The translations under genes and the position numbers were made by a program. Positions 1-10,600 of a stretch of 64,000 nt of DNA are shown here, piece by piece. Each line of letters starts with the position of its first letter. Positions within the stretch are counted from its first letter, which is position 1. Below the pieces are notes generated by a model. The model made no database searches and was not told the origin of the DNA. It saw only the letters and a list, made by a program, of their open reading frames with translations. The stretch lies in contig NC_063019.1 in NCBI RefSeq assembly GCF_020509005.1, positions 1,798,001-1,862,000 on the forward strand, given 5' to 3'. The DNA comes from Fulvia fulva (taxonomy: Eukaryota > Ascomycota > Dothideomycetes > Mycosphaerellales > Mycosphaerellaceae).

Positions 1-378
1 TCACCCCATAAAAAAATCCCTCGACGCGAGACGAGAGCGGGTCTTCGCCCAGTGCTTGCGATATTGGCTCATAGTGTATCTGCCTTGCACTGACCGGTCA
101 CACTGTTATGCTATAATACCAGAAGGGCAGGACCATGGCCAGAACTTCAGCCCTAAGGGACAGACGACAGGCTTACCACAACGAAAATATTTCCAGTGCA
201 TCGAGGCACACATCCATTGTCACTCGACTTCTCATGCTCCCATACGTAAATTCTCTATCCTCAGCTCTTTCCCATCTGCGGGTACTAACTAGCTCCTTCC
301 TGTTTCGTGTATACGCCATATCCTACAATGCATAGCGGTCGCGGTCCTGCCAAACACCGATCTCCACGTTGTGCTCCT
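1..378. other. Gene-free left edge
   Basis: I see no convincing coding region. Short open frames here show no family resemblance, no start context and no splice structure. The stretch probably holds the 3' flank of the small minus-strand gene that ends at 379, plus intergenic DNA. Confidence 0.4.
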
Positions 379-868
379 CTACTGTCCCTTCTTCTCACGC
401 TCGGCGGCCTTCGCGGACTCCTTCTGTAGCTCGGAAATGGTCTCCTTCGATGCCTTGACTTCGCCGCGGTCTGCCTTGAGCTGTGTCGCGAAGCTGTCAG
501 TCAATGCTTCTTCCACGAGCGTACTGCAAAGGTAAACGGCAGGCACGTACGATGCTCTCACTCTCGCTGGCCAGGGCGTCCTTCCACTCGTTGCGGCCCT
601 CCTTCTGCTCCTTCAATTGTTGCTGCTTCTCGCGCTCGATCTCTTCTTTGCGGCCCTCGTCCTCTATTCAGTCACGTTATCAGTATATCGTCCCCAGCAC
701 CCTGGCTACTATGCATTGTCTCGGGGGGCACTTACGCGGCTTCGTCTCCTTACCCGCAGCCAAAACTCTGCAGCTCTGGAAACTCCTCACAGCGCCAGCA
801 CGGGAAACAGCAGGCGTGCGCGAGGTGCAGAAAGCAGCAGCTCGCATCGTGATAGTGAAACCGGCCAT
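379..868 (-). CDS. Small conserved mitochondrial-type protein, function unknown
   Basis: Three exons give 115 residues: 868-736, 663-551 and 480-379. Intron 1 (664-735, GTAAGT..TAG) and intron 2 (481-550, GTACGT..CAG) keep the frame. The first 35-40 residues are Arg/Ser/Ala-rich with no acidic residue, as in a mitochondrial presequence. The rest is a highly charged helix with the pattern EEIEREKQQQLKEQKEG, then NEWKDALASESES, then KADRGEV, and it ends in a Lys/Glu-rich tail (EREKKGQ). From memory, similar small proteins with a W..LAS..SE....ADR core occur widely in filamentous ascomycetes without an assigned function. A resemblance to the F1-ATPase inhibitor class is conceivable but I see no diagnostic motif. 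Matrix or inner-membrane location is inferred. The exon joins are my own and have no transcript support. Confidence 0.7.
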
Positions 869-1927
869 AGTGTCGTAAGGATCGTGATGGAAGCTAAGGT
901 ATTGGGAAAAAGTCTTGAACGTGATAGACTTTCAGAGAGCTGTGTTGCGCAAGAGAGGTACTTTTTGCAGAGAGGTCAACGCAGCGAAGATCGAAGATCG
1001 TGAGCAAAGTGCACCAATGATGTCCTCGGCATTAGAGCTGGTAACCTTGGCTGCTAAGTTCATCTGTATACGTCATGCTGCTAGGACAACAAAGGAGGCC
1101 GAGGCCGGTCCGTGATGTTTGGCTACCTGGCAAGAGGTGCTGCTGGAATGCAGACGTTGGGAGACAATAGACCTGTGAGACAGTGTCTCATCGATTAGCA
1201 GTGCACCAGCACATTGATGGAGTGCTCTGATCGTGGTGTATACGACCTGGCAGACACTCGCCACGCACATGCGAGATTGATACAACGCAGCAAAGTAGAC
1301 ATATGTGAAGTAGTGATCGGATCTATGCCGTTCATGTTCAGCGCCATGAGGCAGCTAGTAGTAGAGTACAACGAATCGAGAGGCTACTGGATGAGCAAAG
1401 GAAACTCCATCCCCGTCCAGCCTAACCCACCAACTCCTAAACAAAATCTCAACAGGAGGTATATCATCATGTCACTTCTCCAACCAGATCAAAACACCTT
1501 GCAGAAGCCACGGAGCACAGTCACCGCTGTCTCGGGCTGGGTCCCCCATTTTCGCCTCCTGTGGTTTATCGTGATGCAAGTTTTCCACTTCGCTGTTTTC
1601 GTGACGTTCGCCAGACCCAACACCTTGCGAAAATATCTCATTGCCAGTAAATGCTTTGAAGAATCAGAACCCATGTCCAGAAGAAAGACCAGTATATCGT
1701 CGCTCGCTAGACGGTAATAGAGGAGAGGAAATTGCCGTGCCATGCCGTTTATGTTTCGTAATGCTGCTGTAACGCCGTCGTCCAGGTTGATAGAGTCGTT
1801 CCCGCTTTCTAGAGTCGTGACATTTGTACAAGGTTATCGCTCAGTTTGGGTATCGTAGAAATGGAACGTCTCGCCAGCCCGACGACGCAGAACGCTGGAG
1901 CATTACGCTCAGCAGCACGCAACTCGC
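869..1927. other. Mostly non-coding interval
   Basis: Open frames on both strands are short and overlap each other without recognisable domains. The only one with protein-like composition is the minus-strand frame at 1489-1743, listed separately. The stretch should hold the 5' region of the 379-868 gene and the 3' flank of the 1928-2560 gene. Confidence 0.35.
1489..1743 (-). CDS. Possible small or remnant ORF, unrecognised
   Basis: An 84-codon frame starts at an ATG at 1743. The frame stays open upstream for about 30 more codons (reading ..NDSINLDDGVTAALRNING..) before a stop. The peptide is mixed-composition with hydrophobic stretches and could be an exon of an unannotated or decayed gene. 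No domain is recognisable and I could not find convincing partner exons, so this may be chance. Confidence 0.18.
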   Translation of the reverse strand: MARQFPLLYYRLASDDILVFLLDMGSDSSKHLLAMRYFRKVLGLANVTKTAKWKTCITINHRRRKWGTQPETAVTVLRGFCKVF

Positions 1928-2560
1928 TTACCAGCGGCGAGGAACGTACTGCTGCTGCATCTGTCGGCCCGGCGAGACTGACATTGGTGGGCTTGCAACA
2001 GACCGAGTGGACGGGTCCACAATCGGAATAGCATTGCGAGTCCGCTGCGCCAAAGGCTGGTGCAACTTCATCTGCTGTGCCTGTTGGAAGCTAGCCGGGT
2101 TGTACGTATTGGGTACCGATGAAAGAAGAAGTGAAGGCGTCGGCTGCACCTGGTGCTGCAGAGGTGAACTCTCTGGCGACCCAGATGAGAGAGAGCCTCG
2201 CTCCGATGAGGACGAAGAATGGATGGAATGAAGCTGGGATGCGATGTCAGTGCGAGTTCGAAGGTGCTGGACAGCGCTTCGACATACATCATCCTCCGTC
2301 AACAAGTTGAACGGACAGAATATCTCGTCATCATCAAACTCGAAACCCTTTGCGGCCTCCAGGACCCGCAGGTAGTCGGTATATGCAGGTGTCTGCGGGA
2401 CCTCCTCTTTGGGGCTACGCTGGGCCTTGTATTGCCGGTGCGCATTCTGTGAAGACACTCTTGGTCCTCGGCGGCTTCGCCCGTGATGGCCGTGGGAGTG
2501 GTGAGGTTGAGAGGAGTGAGTCGATGTGTATTGCGGCATTCCGTAGTGATAGCTAGCCAT
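1928..2560 (-). CDS. Conserved ascomycete protein of unknown function, His/Gln/Ser-rich
   Basis: A single open frame of about 210 residues starts at the ATG at 2560 (MASYHYGMPQY). The frame runs further upstream but only from a non-ATG codon, so 2560 is preferred. The N-terminus is rich in His, Ser and Arg (HHSHGHHGRSRRG). A central block reads DYLRVLEAAKGFEFDDDEIFCPFNLLTEDDV and is the most protein-like part: acidic, aromatic, with a single Cys. It is followed by a Ser run, a Pro/Gln-rich stretch and a Gln-rich C-terminus. The composition suggests a largely disordered regulatory protein with one short conserved motif. I recall similar blocks in uncharacterised ascomycete proteins but cannot name a function. 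A GTAAGC at the stop codon could be a splice donor, in which case the C-terminus would be longer. Confidence 0.55.
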   Translation of the reverse strand: MASYHYGMPQYTSTHSSQPHHSHGHHGRSRRGPRVSSQNAHRQYKAQRSPKEEVPQTPAYTDYLRVLEAAKGFEFDDDEIFCPFNLLTEDDVCRSAVQHLRTRTDIASQLHSIHSSSSSERGSLSSGSPESSPLQHQVQPTPSLLLSSVPNTYNPASFQQAQQMKLHQPLAQRTRNAIPIVDPSTRSVASPPMSVSPGRQMQQQYVPRRW

Positions 2561-4650
2561 GTTGTCGAGGTGTTCGTGGGTTGAAAATCGCTTTGTTGTT
2601 GTGTGCAGTGGAGTCGAAGGCAGGAGCTGAAGCGGGAGATTACAGCACAATAGGGATCATAACAAAGCCAGTCGAGTCCCGTGCGCGAGGTGGCAAACTC
2701 AAACAGCGAGCTGTGTTGGAATGCGGTCGCTTTCAGATAGTGATGCAGAGGAGAATGGCGTTGTCGTGGTCGAAAGCAGAGGTTCTGTGTACAGTCGCAA
2801 AGAAGGTCGAATGCAGTGGTATGTAAGGCTGGGTGCTGCGGAATGAGCAAAGGGCAGAGGGGAAGAGAGGCGGGAAGACGAGTCTGTTTCAAGAGCTGGC
2901 GCAAGGTCACTGGTCAGGCAAGCCAGGCGCCACACACTTTACTAGCTCCACATCAATGACATGGATAGCGCTGGAAGTCCCCTGCGAATCGGCCTAGCCA
3001 GCCAGTCACACACGGTCGCGTTGCGACGGATGCAGGCTGTGAGTCTCGAAGACAACGATCTTTGCCCTGCGACAAGTTTAGTCTCCCAGCAGTAGCTGCC
3101 TGGCGAATATGGACCAGGTGGCATCCAACAATCAGGTCATGGTCTTGATATCCATCGCTACCAGACACTTTGTTGGATGTTGTTTCGTTGTCGTGTGCAA
3201 AGGCAACCACTTCACCATGTCTGGTGACTGGCGGTGGCCTCACTTTCGAGTCCGCTGGATTCGCTACCCGACGCTTGCCGCGACGACGGCAGAGCACGGT
3301 GACAGCAGAGATCCGTCCTGCATGACTGGCGCAAGCGCTTGCACTGCCATCTCTGCAGATGGTTGAGGGCTATGCCTCTCAAGGTTAGACCTGTCTCTTC
3401 ACAGACAGCGCAGCGCCCCGTTCCCACACCACCCACCACGCTCGTGGCAGACCGCTCTTCTCGACTGCGTGAGCATTGTTCCCGCTTTGGTACCACCTGT
3501 TGAGCTCGATTTGCTCCTCCTGAATTGCCTTGCACGTGCCTTGTGACCAGAGGAACTTCATGCTGTAAGATCTGGGGGAAGCAAGCCATTCAAGGTGCTG
3601 ATGGCGGCGTGGTACAGCAGGGCGTCTCGCTCAATCACCCGGTTGGACAGTAAGGTTCGCGGGCAGCAGCCGCTGTCATCATCAGGGTTCTTCCACGATT
3701 GAGGGCGAAGGGTCTGCCTCTGTACATCCAAGATGCATCGGCCCGTTGGATGTAAGGTAATGCTCAACCCGCGCAACCAGGAGATGGGTACGCACATCAT
3801 TTAGTGGACTGGATGGTCTTTGATGGTATCGAGGAGCCTGCAAGAGCGTGACGTGGTAGACCAGCTCCAGGATAAAGAGTTGGTTGAGACCAGAACAAGG
3901 CCACAAATAGTGTTGTGTCACAAGAGCAGGACATATCCCAGGCAGTGCAGCTTCTAGAAGCAGCATCCAGGTAGAATTGCGCAAGACCACGAGACTTCCC
4001 GGTGAATGCTGTTGAGACTGCAAATCGCATGTCACACGCAAGACCAGAAGTCAGTACCTTCCCACGCACCGTGAGAGACTGTATCGCTGGGTCGCCTGGC
4101 GCATACTCATCCGCATTGCTGCTGAAATCCTGATTTGCAGGGTTGGACTGGGAGCGATCGTGTCGCAAGATCTCGCACTTGAAGTATCATCGATTTCGGG
4201 ACTCAGGAAAGATGCGTGTGTCGCTGGTAGAGATGCGAGCAAGAGCGGTCGCATGGACATTCGTATGCCGCATGAGGCTTGTTAAGCAATGCACTGTACG
4301 ATGCAAGTTCGGGCGCTGAACAGGAGGGTCAATATACAGCACGATGCACCTCGTGACTTCCATGTCTTCTCGACTTCCGTCGAAGCAAGAATTGCAGCTA
4401 ACTATCGCGTTTAGGATGGCACGCCCGTCTGCGCGTTTCCTCTCACCGTTGGATCTGATCAAGATGCTGTCCTTGCCCAGTGGTATGCCTTTTTCTGAGG
4501 AATTGTCTCTGACATCGTGACTGCTCGACTTTCCGACTCTCGAAGTCTTAAAGTTGCACCCTCGAGCCCGTCCAAATTTCGGAGCACAGAATCAAAAGCT
4601 ATATATATTACTACGGAGTTGATCGCGATATCTCCGACCACTGTTCGTCC
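2561..4650. other. 2.1 kb interval without a supported gene
   Basis: Both strands carry many open frames of 60-125 codons, none with a recognisable motif, splice structure or consistent codon bias. The proximal part is probably the promoter and 5' leader of the 1928-2560 gene. The distal end carries a TATATATATTA tract just upstream of the tRNA gene. I find no further RNA gene here, though small non-coding RNAs cannot be excluded by eye. Confidence 0.4.
4600..4610 (+). promoter_or_regulatory. TATA-like tract upstream of tRNA-Leu
   Basis: TATATATATTA lies about 40-50 bp before the first base of the tRNA. An upstream TATA element could help position TFIIIB, which would matter here because the internal B box is interrupted. 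It could equally serve RNA polymerase II. The assignment is inferred from sequence and spacing only. Confidence 0.35.
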
Positions 4651-4687
4651 GGTGAGATGTCCGAGTGGTTATGGAGCTGCGTTTAGG

Positions 4688-4702
4688 TTTCCTAAGCATG
4701 AT
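4688..4702 (+). other. Canonical tRNA intron after position 37
   Basis: This 15-nt segment sits directly 3' of G37. Its CCTAA (4691-4695) can pair with TTAGG (4683-4687), which includes the anticodon. That is the anticodon-intron helix expected in a substrate of the tRNA splicing endonuclease. Without it the anticodon loop would have 22 nt. Confidence 0.8.
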
Positions 4703-4725
4703 CCGCAGTGGCTTTGCTTCGTGGG

Positions 4726-4779
4726 GTATGTTACTCTCCAACTCCACCTTCTCAGCGTCACGCCCTAACAGTTTTCCAG
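4726..4779 (+). other. Spliceosomal-type intron inside the tRNA T arm
   Basis: This 54-nt segment begins GTATGT and has CTAAC at 4765-4769. It ends TTTTCCAG, with the branch A (4768) 11 nt before the terminal G. These are the features of a short ascomycete U2-type intron. Its removal joins T stem GTGGG directly to TTCAAATCCCAC and restores a perfect T arm. The junction is ambiguous by one G. The tRNA parts carry no decay. Confidence 0.75.
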
Positions 4780-4833
4780 TTCAAATCCCACTCTCATCAA
4801 AATTCAGAACACGAGAGAGTTACGACCACATTC

Positions 4834-4838
4834 TTTTT
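4834..4838 (+). terminator. Candidate Pol III terminator
   Basis: A run of five T lies 35 nt after the tRNA discriminator base. A shorter TTTT at 4772-4775 falls inside the T-arm intron and might itself cause premature Pol III termination. Confidence 0.4.
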
Positions 4839-4839
4839 G

Positions 4840-5182
4840 CCGTTCTACGTCGGATAGCGGTGATTTTATACCAATTACATGTCTTATGGCTAACGATATG
4901 GTACGGTAACCCATGCTGTAGCTCGTGGGAAAGAGGTGAACGCTTTTTTGCTAGCGGCAATTCCAGTACGGCTGTTGTGTGATAGAGGTACACGGTCTGG
5001 GCAAGAGATGGCTTTGTATACATGGAGACTGCCATGATAGAAGCAGCGGCCTGGGGCAGTGAGCTGCGGATGGCTCTGATCTGTCAAGTCGCTCCATCGA
5101 TTCGGCAGTCGTTCGCTCTGAAGGTTGGTCACAGGCAGCACAATTTAATCAACAATGCTTTTCCACCTCTCTACTTCCACGT
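4840..5182. other. Intergenic between tRNA and ERG8 3' end
   Basis: No supported gene. The minus-strand frames overlapping here have no recognisable features. The right end is the 3' untranslated flank of the phosphomevalonate kinase gene. Confidence 0.45.
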
Positions 5183-6776
5183 CTAAAAGTCTACGAATGC
5201 CTTCATCCACTGATGATAAGACTTTACGCCTTCTTGCTTAATACCCTCCATCTCCTCCCGCACACCCAACATACTAACCTTACCACGCCCGCCCTCCTCG
5301 CTCTCGAACTGCCACCCTGCAAAAAGCTCCTCGAGTCTACCAACCGTGTCAACGTTGTCATCAATCAGTAGCGATATAGCATCGTAGCCTCCCGCGCCAG
5401 GCACAACACCTCCAATTACGCCTGGCACTTTCTCGCAGGCATCAAGCAGCTTCGTCTGCGCGGGCGGCTCAATCGGAACACCAGACTTCTCCGACATAAG
5501 TCGTATGAGCTCGCGGATGCGAGTGATGGCACTCTTCAGCTCTTTGTACTTGTCTGCGCCGTCAGCCTCGGTGGCTGCCTTTAATGCCTTTGCTAATGTC
5601 TGATTTGCTTCGTCCAGATCACTCCAGATCGCGTTGGCCTCTTCGACTGTCTCCTTGCGCCAGGCGAGGACTTGCTTGACCATGCCAGGAGTCTTGCTGC
5701 CACAAGATACATCACACATGACCAGCCTCAGTCCTTCCGGAATCTTCACCACATCCTTCTGGATCTCGGTATCCCACTTGATCTTGTGGTGGTTCTCCTC
5801 GACGATGTCTCGAAGCTCTGTTGCAAATTTGGGAACACCTGGTTCGGCATGGTTGGAGAGCAGCCCAGGTGAGAAGCGTCGGTATAGGCAGGTTCCATAT
5901 ACAGCCGACGCCACATCGAAGCCAGAGCCGACTTTGCCTTGGGCCGCGCAATGAGCAGCTTGAGCTAGGTTGTGCAGGCGCTTCTTGCTTTCGTCCTTTT
6001 TCAAGTCGAACTTCGACCGTGGCAGATAGTAAGTCAGGAGAGCGGCTGTGACTGCAGTGACCAGTGCTGCGGATGATCCTAAGCCAGTCTTGGGTGCCTT
6101 CGAAAGTGGTAAGCTGAAGTTGTGGAAGCGGGTGGTCGCTACAGCTCCTGCACCGGATATCTCAGCAGGCGTGGAGTAGTAGTCGTTGTCGGCAAGGATC
6201 GTAATGGCGGCTGGTGTGATACCGGATCCAGCCAAGCTTGTGATGTAGCTCAAGGCATAGCCGAGTGTGGTCTCGACAAACGGGTTGCGATTGAGGTTGA
6301 GGTCTGCATCGCTGCGATATCACAGTCGTGTAAGTGTTTGTCGTCTTGTAACAGTATGGGAGCAGCGACAGAACACAAAAACATGGGTGGTACTGGATGC
6401 TGCTCCTTCCGTATCAGGTAAGAGTGGTAGCAGGGGGCATGATCTGCAGTGGCGACCCGTCCATGCAATACTGGATGACGGTCAATTGCAAAACAGAAGA
6501 AACGACTTACACTCTCAATTGGGTCACTTCGATGCCGCCGTCTCGTTCGGACAATCGATAGCCATACTCCCAGACCGCATCAAGGAACTGCGGCGATCTG
6601 ACAGTGATCTCATTGAGAACAATGCCATTGCTTGTCGGAATGTCCTCGATCAACACATGTATACGAGCGTCCAGGCCGAATACCAGGCCAGTATGAGCGC
6701 GATCCAGCACCAAGTATCCGCCTGCCAGCAAGACTTTACCTGGTGCTGAGATCGCTACCGCTGCATCCGAACCCAT
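5183..6776 (-). CDS. ERG8: Phosphomevalonate kinase (Erg8-like)
   Basis: The enzyme phosphorylates 5-phosphomevalonate to the diphosphate in the mevalonate pathway that feeds sterol and isoprenoid synthesis. Two exons, 6776-6511 and 6311-5183, give 464 residues, close to the 451 of yeast Erg8. The start at 6776 (MGSDAAVAISAPGK) places the GHMP-kinase N-terminal motif APGKVLLAGGYLVLD at residues 11-25, as in the family. Exon 2 begins VDADLNLNRNPFVETTLGYAL and contains the ATP-loop KTGLGSSAALVTAV and the C-terminal GAGGYDAISLL. The 199-nt intron (6312-6510, GTAAGT..GCAG) is long for this window, and a small internal exon cannot be excluded. The gene diverges from the PPR gene across a 0.9 kb spacer. 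Confidence 0.93.
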
Positions 6777-7681
6777 CCAGTCAGAGTCACGTTCGGGCCG
6801 GCCGAGACGGCAAGACGAACAGGCGCTGGCACACGTGGAGAGGCGCAATGCTGACTGCGGCGGACGACACAGGAGTCAAGGTCCGGTTCCTGACGAGAAG
6901 AAGAGCAGATGACCAGAAGATTCGAGGTGCGGTCCCAGGGCGCCGATGCGCTAGTGAATTTTGCGGAGAGTGTCTTCGTTCCTGGCTGTCGTGTGTAGAT
7001 TGCTCTGCAGCGTCGTTTCCTTTTCGCTTCGAGCTGGCAGAGGGGCTGAAGAGGGCAGATGAGCTTCGCAGCCAGCCTTGCGGATCGTGCAGTAGTCTCC
7101 CCGACGATGGAAGTGCTTGAACGACGCCGATGATGCAGAAACAGCCAGTAGAAAGCTGCATGTGGCAACACAGGAAGAGGCCGGAAGCTAGAAGCAATCT
7201 CGCACGCCCGACTTGGTATAGTCAGTAGTAATCAGGTAGGCGTCACACACACACACACACACACAGACACACACACACACACACTACGAGGCATCCCTTT
7301 TGTGAGAACAGCTTGCCGCAGTCAGAAGAGGCACCAACTTCCATCAGATTATCCTCGAGTCCAGCCAAGCCGCAGCCCGCTGGTGAATCATCCATCTCGA
7401 CTCTACTGACACCCGACTTCGACCTCCCTCCTCGTCCTGCAGTTCCCAGGCACCAACCGCCACCACACCACCACCTCTCTTTCTGCTCCATCCATCTGGA
7501 TAGCGCGTTTGTTTGACGGTGCCGCCGTCACATGAACCTGCACCCTCGCTACTCCCTCAGACTCCCGGTACGTACACACACGCGAACGCGACATTCCTCT
7601 CCCCACGCATCACCAGACGCGCTGACACCACTGCCTTATCAGTCCCACCCTTTCTCTCTGAAGGGCTCCTCCGTCACCTGA
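6777..7681. promoter_or_regulatory. Divergent promoter region of ERG8 and the PPR gene
   Basis: The 0.9 kb between the two divergent starts has no convincing gene. It contains a CA microsatellite at 7244-7284, followed by a pyrimidine- and CACC-rich stretch (about 7430-7670), a common type of leader before fungal start codons. Confidence 0.5.
7244..7284. repeat. (CA)n microsatellite
   Basis: About 20 CA units with a single G interruption lie in the ERG8/PPR spacer. Simple tracts like this vary in length between isolates. Confidence 0.9.
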
Positions 7682-10600
7682 ATGCCTATCCCGAAGGGTA
7701 TTCACATCTCGCGTATTGCTGGCACTGCCATCAAGAGCTTCTCCCACGGCTACGCCCAGACCGTCGTCGCCGCTTCCCAGTCTTCCTACGCTGCCCAGAA
7801 TGCATCTGCAGCAGACCTCCCGCTCGCGGACACCTTGATTGGTCGTTTCCGGAAGAGTGAGAAGAATCGCATCAAGAATGTATACAACCATGTCGAGAGC
7901 ACACGAAAGGCCAGCACGGCCGCAGTTTCTGGTAGCCGACCAGAGTCTAGCCAGCAGGATGTTGGTTTAGACAAATACTTCGATGCTTGGCAGAAGAATC
8001 AGCGCAATGGAACGAGCGCGAAGGATTGGCAGCAATTCCAGTTTGCGCGCAGAATAGAGTGGCAGCCACCTTCGGTTGTTCCAACACATACCCAGGAGGC
8101 CTCCGACGCAGTGGGCATTGAAGAGAGCAATGATGAGACGTTCCGTGCTCCTAGCCTCAAGCGCTCTTACACGACCAGCGCCATCGATACCTTTGGACAA
8201 GCATTCGACACCGAAGCCCAGGAAGCCGTTGCCCTTGAGCTGGTGAACAACGCGATCGCCGATGAGATCTCGAAGGCCAAAGAGGAGTCTGATGATGGTC
8301 TCACTATTCGAGCCAAGTCGCCATCCGCGAGCTCCCAGCTGGCAGAGTCGTTCGAGTTCTACCCGCAATCCAACAGTCCAGCTTCGGTCTTTTCGCCTGC
8401 CGACAGTTGCTCGAGTGCCGAATCGCTAGAGAGTGACTACTACACCGAACAGCTTGTGCAGCTGGCAGAGAACAAGCGATATGCAGACATTCCGGCCGTC
8501 TTCCAGGGCATGTTGCGCGCTGGCGTGCAGAAGCCATCGCAAGCTGCATACCGTGCGTTGCTCAATTCAGCCATTGAGCTTACTCATGGCAAGCATCAGA
8601 AGACCCCGAGAGCGCTCGAAGTCTACTCGGACATGCTTAGGCGGAGAGTCGCCCCTGACGCCATCACATATGCTATGTTGATTGAGCTTCTCGCTGCCAG
8701 AGCATCAGAATCGGTTGCCATGCGCAAGGATCTGGAGCAGCGTCTCACTCGCTATGGAGGTATTGACCAGCCTGGCAAGTTCATGTTCCGATCAAGCCAG
8801 TCCGAGGCCGCCATCGTTGCCGAAGACAGCTCGTTGTCGATTGCCCTGAAGATGTTCGACAGAGCAACAGAGACAAGCTCCAAGCCACTCTCCAGTGAGG
8901 CATGTGCTTGTTTGGTCATTGCTAGCGCCGAGCAAGGTCGCGTGGACGATATGAACCGTGTATACCAGTACATGGAGGCACAGTCACTTGAGCCACTCTC
9001 AACAATCTATGCCCCCATGATCACCGCATACGGCATGAACGGCGACCTGCGCAAAGCTGTTGAGACCTACGACGAGTACAAGAACCTGGCCGTTGCCAAC
9101 AACGCTGGCGAAAACTCCATCAACAGAGTTGACAACTTCGTGTACGCTGCACTCATCAAAGCTTACGGTACAGCAGATAGACTCAAGGGTGGCCTCAAAT
9201 TCTTGGCAAGTATACAGGCTGGCGTTGAGAGCTCTAGCGAACTTGATGACCTGCGCGAGACAGTCGCCCTCGAAGCCCTGCTTCCCTTGGCCCTCAAGCA
9301 CACTACTTTCCGCGACGCTCTGGAGTTGACCAAGTCCCTGACAGGGCGTGCGTACACTTCAGCGCTGTCTGCAATTGCTTCTGCTGCGGCCGACAGGAAT
9401 CTCCCGGACATCAGTACCCAGGCTTTCGATACCCTCACTGGACACACCAAGGACCTGGTCGAACCAAGCATGGCTTTGCTTGCTATGCACGTTCGTAATG
9501 CAAACGTGGAAGCAGCTGAACCTTTCTGGAGAATCCTTGAAAACGCTTCTGTAAATCTCTCCTTCATCGAGCCTACAACGATGCGCACCATTGCGTTGAT
9601 CGGCATTGGACAAGCAGAGCTTGGCTTGAGGAACAGCAGGCGCATGTTCGCACGGATCCGCGAGACACAGTCGGAGAGCCGCCAAGCCGAGAGCAACGAT
9701 CACATTGATGAAGCTATCGAGCTTATCGGCTCTTTCATGCTGAAGAGTCAGGCGATGCTCCCGCCTGAAGCAAACTTGGAAGCACTCCGCATGATGACTG
9801 AGAATGGCACATTCGTCGCGCCGATCGCGGAACATCTTGTGGCGCGCTTCGGTCCTGAGCACATCGCACGACTGAATCAGGCTGACCTCGATTATCTTCT
9901 GCGTTTACAGAGCAGCATGATCCTTGAGGAGTCATCTGCCGACATCGCTGGACCTGCTCGCTTCGGCTGCCTCTTGGAGAACATTGTTTCCCGCTCTGCT
10001 ATGCCTTCTGCTGAGACCGAGACACTTATCGAGAAGACCCTCATCAATATCGATCGTGCGGAACTGTCAAGACTTTGGAACAACTACCGTTACCCGACCA
10101 CGCCGGCACTATTCCAGCCGTCACCATTTACGCCAGTAGTGCCGTTCCAAGCGCCGACATCCTCCGAGGACACCTATGACCCCTATGCTAAGCGCACGGA
10201 TGTCAAGGGTTCCAACGCTATCAATGAACTTCTCGAACGTCCACATGGTCGCCGTATGAACGAGGCTCTTACTAAGTTCCGCAACATGCGCCGTATTGGT
10301 CGGGCACCGCGAATGTTCACCTACGGTAAACTCATCGAAGCCGCGGCCAAGGAGAACAACCTCAACCTCTGTCATGACGTTCTTGAAATGGCAAAGCAAG
10401 ATGTTCCTTTCGATGCTCGATACCGCGTCGTCCGATTTGGATGGCAACAGATCCTCGACCACATGGTTGCTGGCTGCCTCCACCTTCATCGACGAGACCT
10501 CGCTGCGAAGTACCACCAGGACATGCTCGACATGGGTTTCGCACCTTCCGCCAACACTTTCGGATTGTACATCACGACGCTGAAGGAGAACACCAAGACA

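Larger units (their letters stand above)
4651..4799 (+). tRNA. tRNA-Leu (anticodon UAG), split by two introns
   Basis: The cloverleaf folds without mismatches once two segments are removed. The acceptor stem is 4651-4657 (GGTGAGA) with 4792-4798 (TCTCATC), including one G-U pair, and discriminator A is at 4799. The D stem is TCC/GGA around the loop 4663-4672. The anticodon stem is CTGCG (4677-4681) with CGCAG (4704-4708), with anticodon TAG at 4684-4686 and G37 at 4687. A class II variable arm is at 4709-4720. The T stem is GTGGG (4721-4725) with CCCAC (4787-4791) and the loop TTCAAAT is 4780-4786. A73, G37 and the long variable arm fit leucine identity. The mature RNA would be 80 nt plus CCA. 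The 15-nt segment after G37 is the usual place for a eukaryotic tRNA intron. The 54-nt segment inside the T arm is not, and it splits the Pol III B box. Whether the gene is functional, processed by the spliceosome, or a very fresh pseudogene cannot be decided from sequence. Confidence 0.85.
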
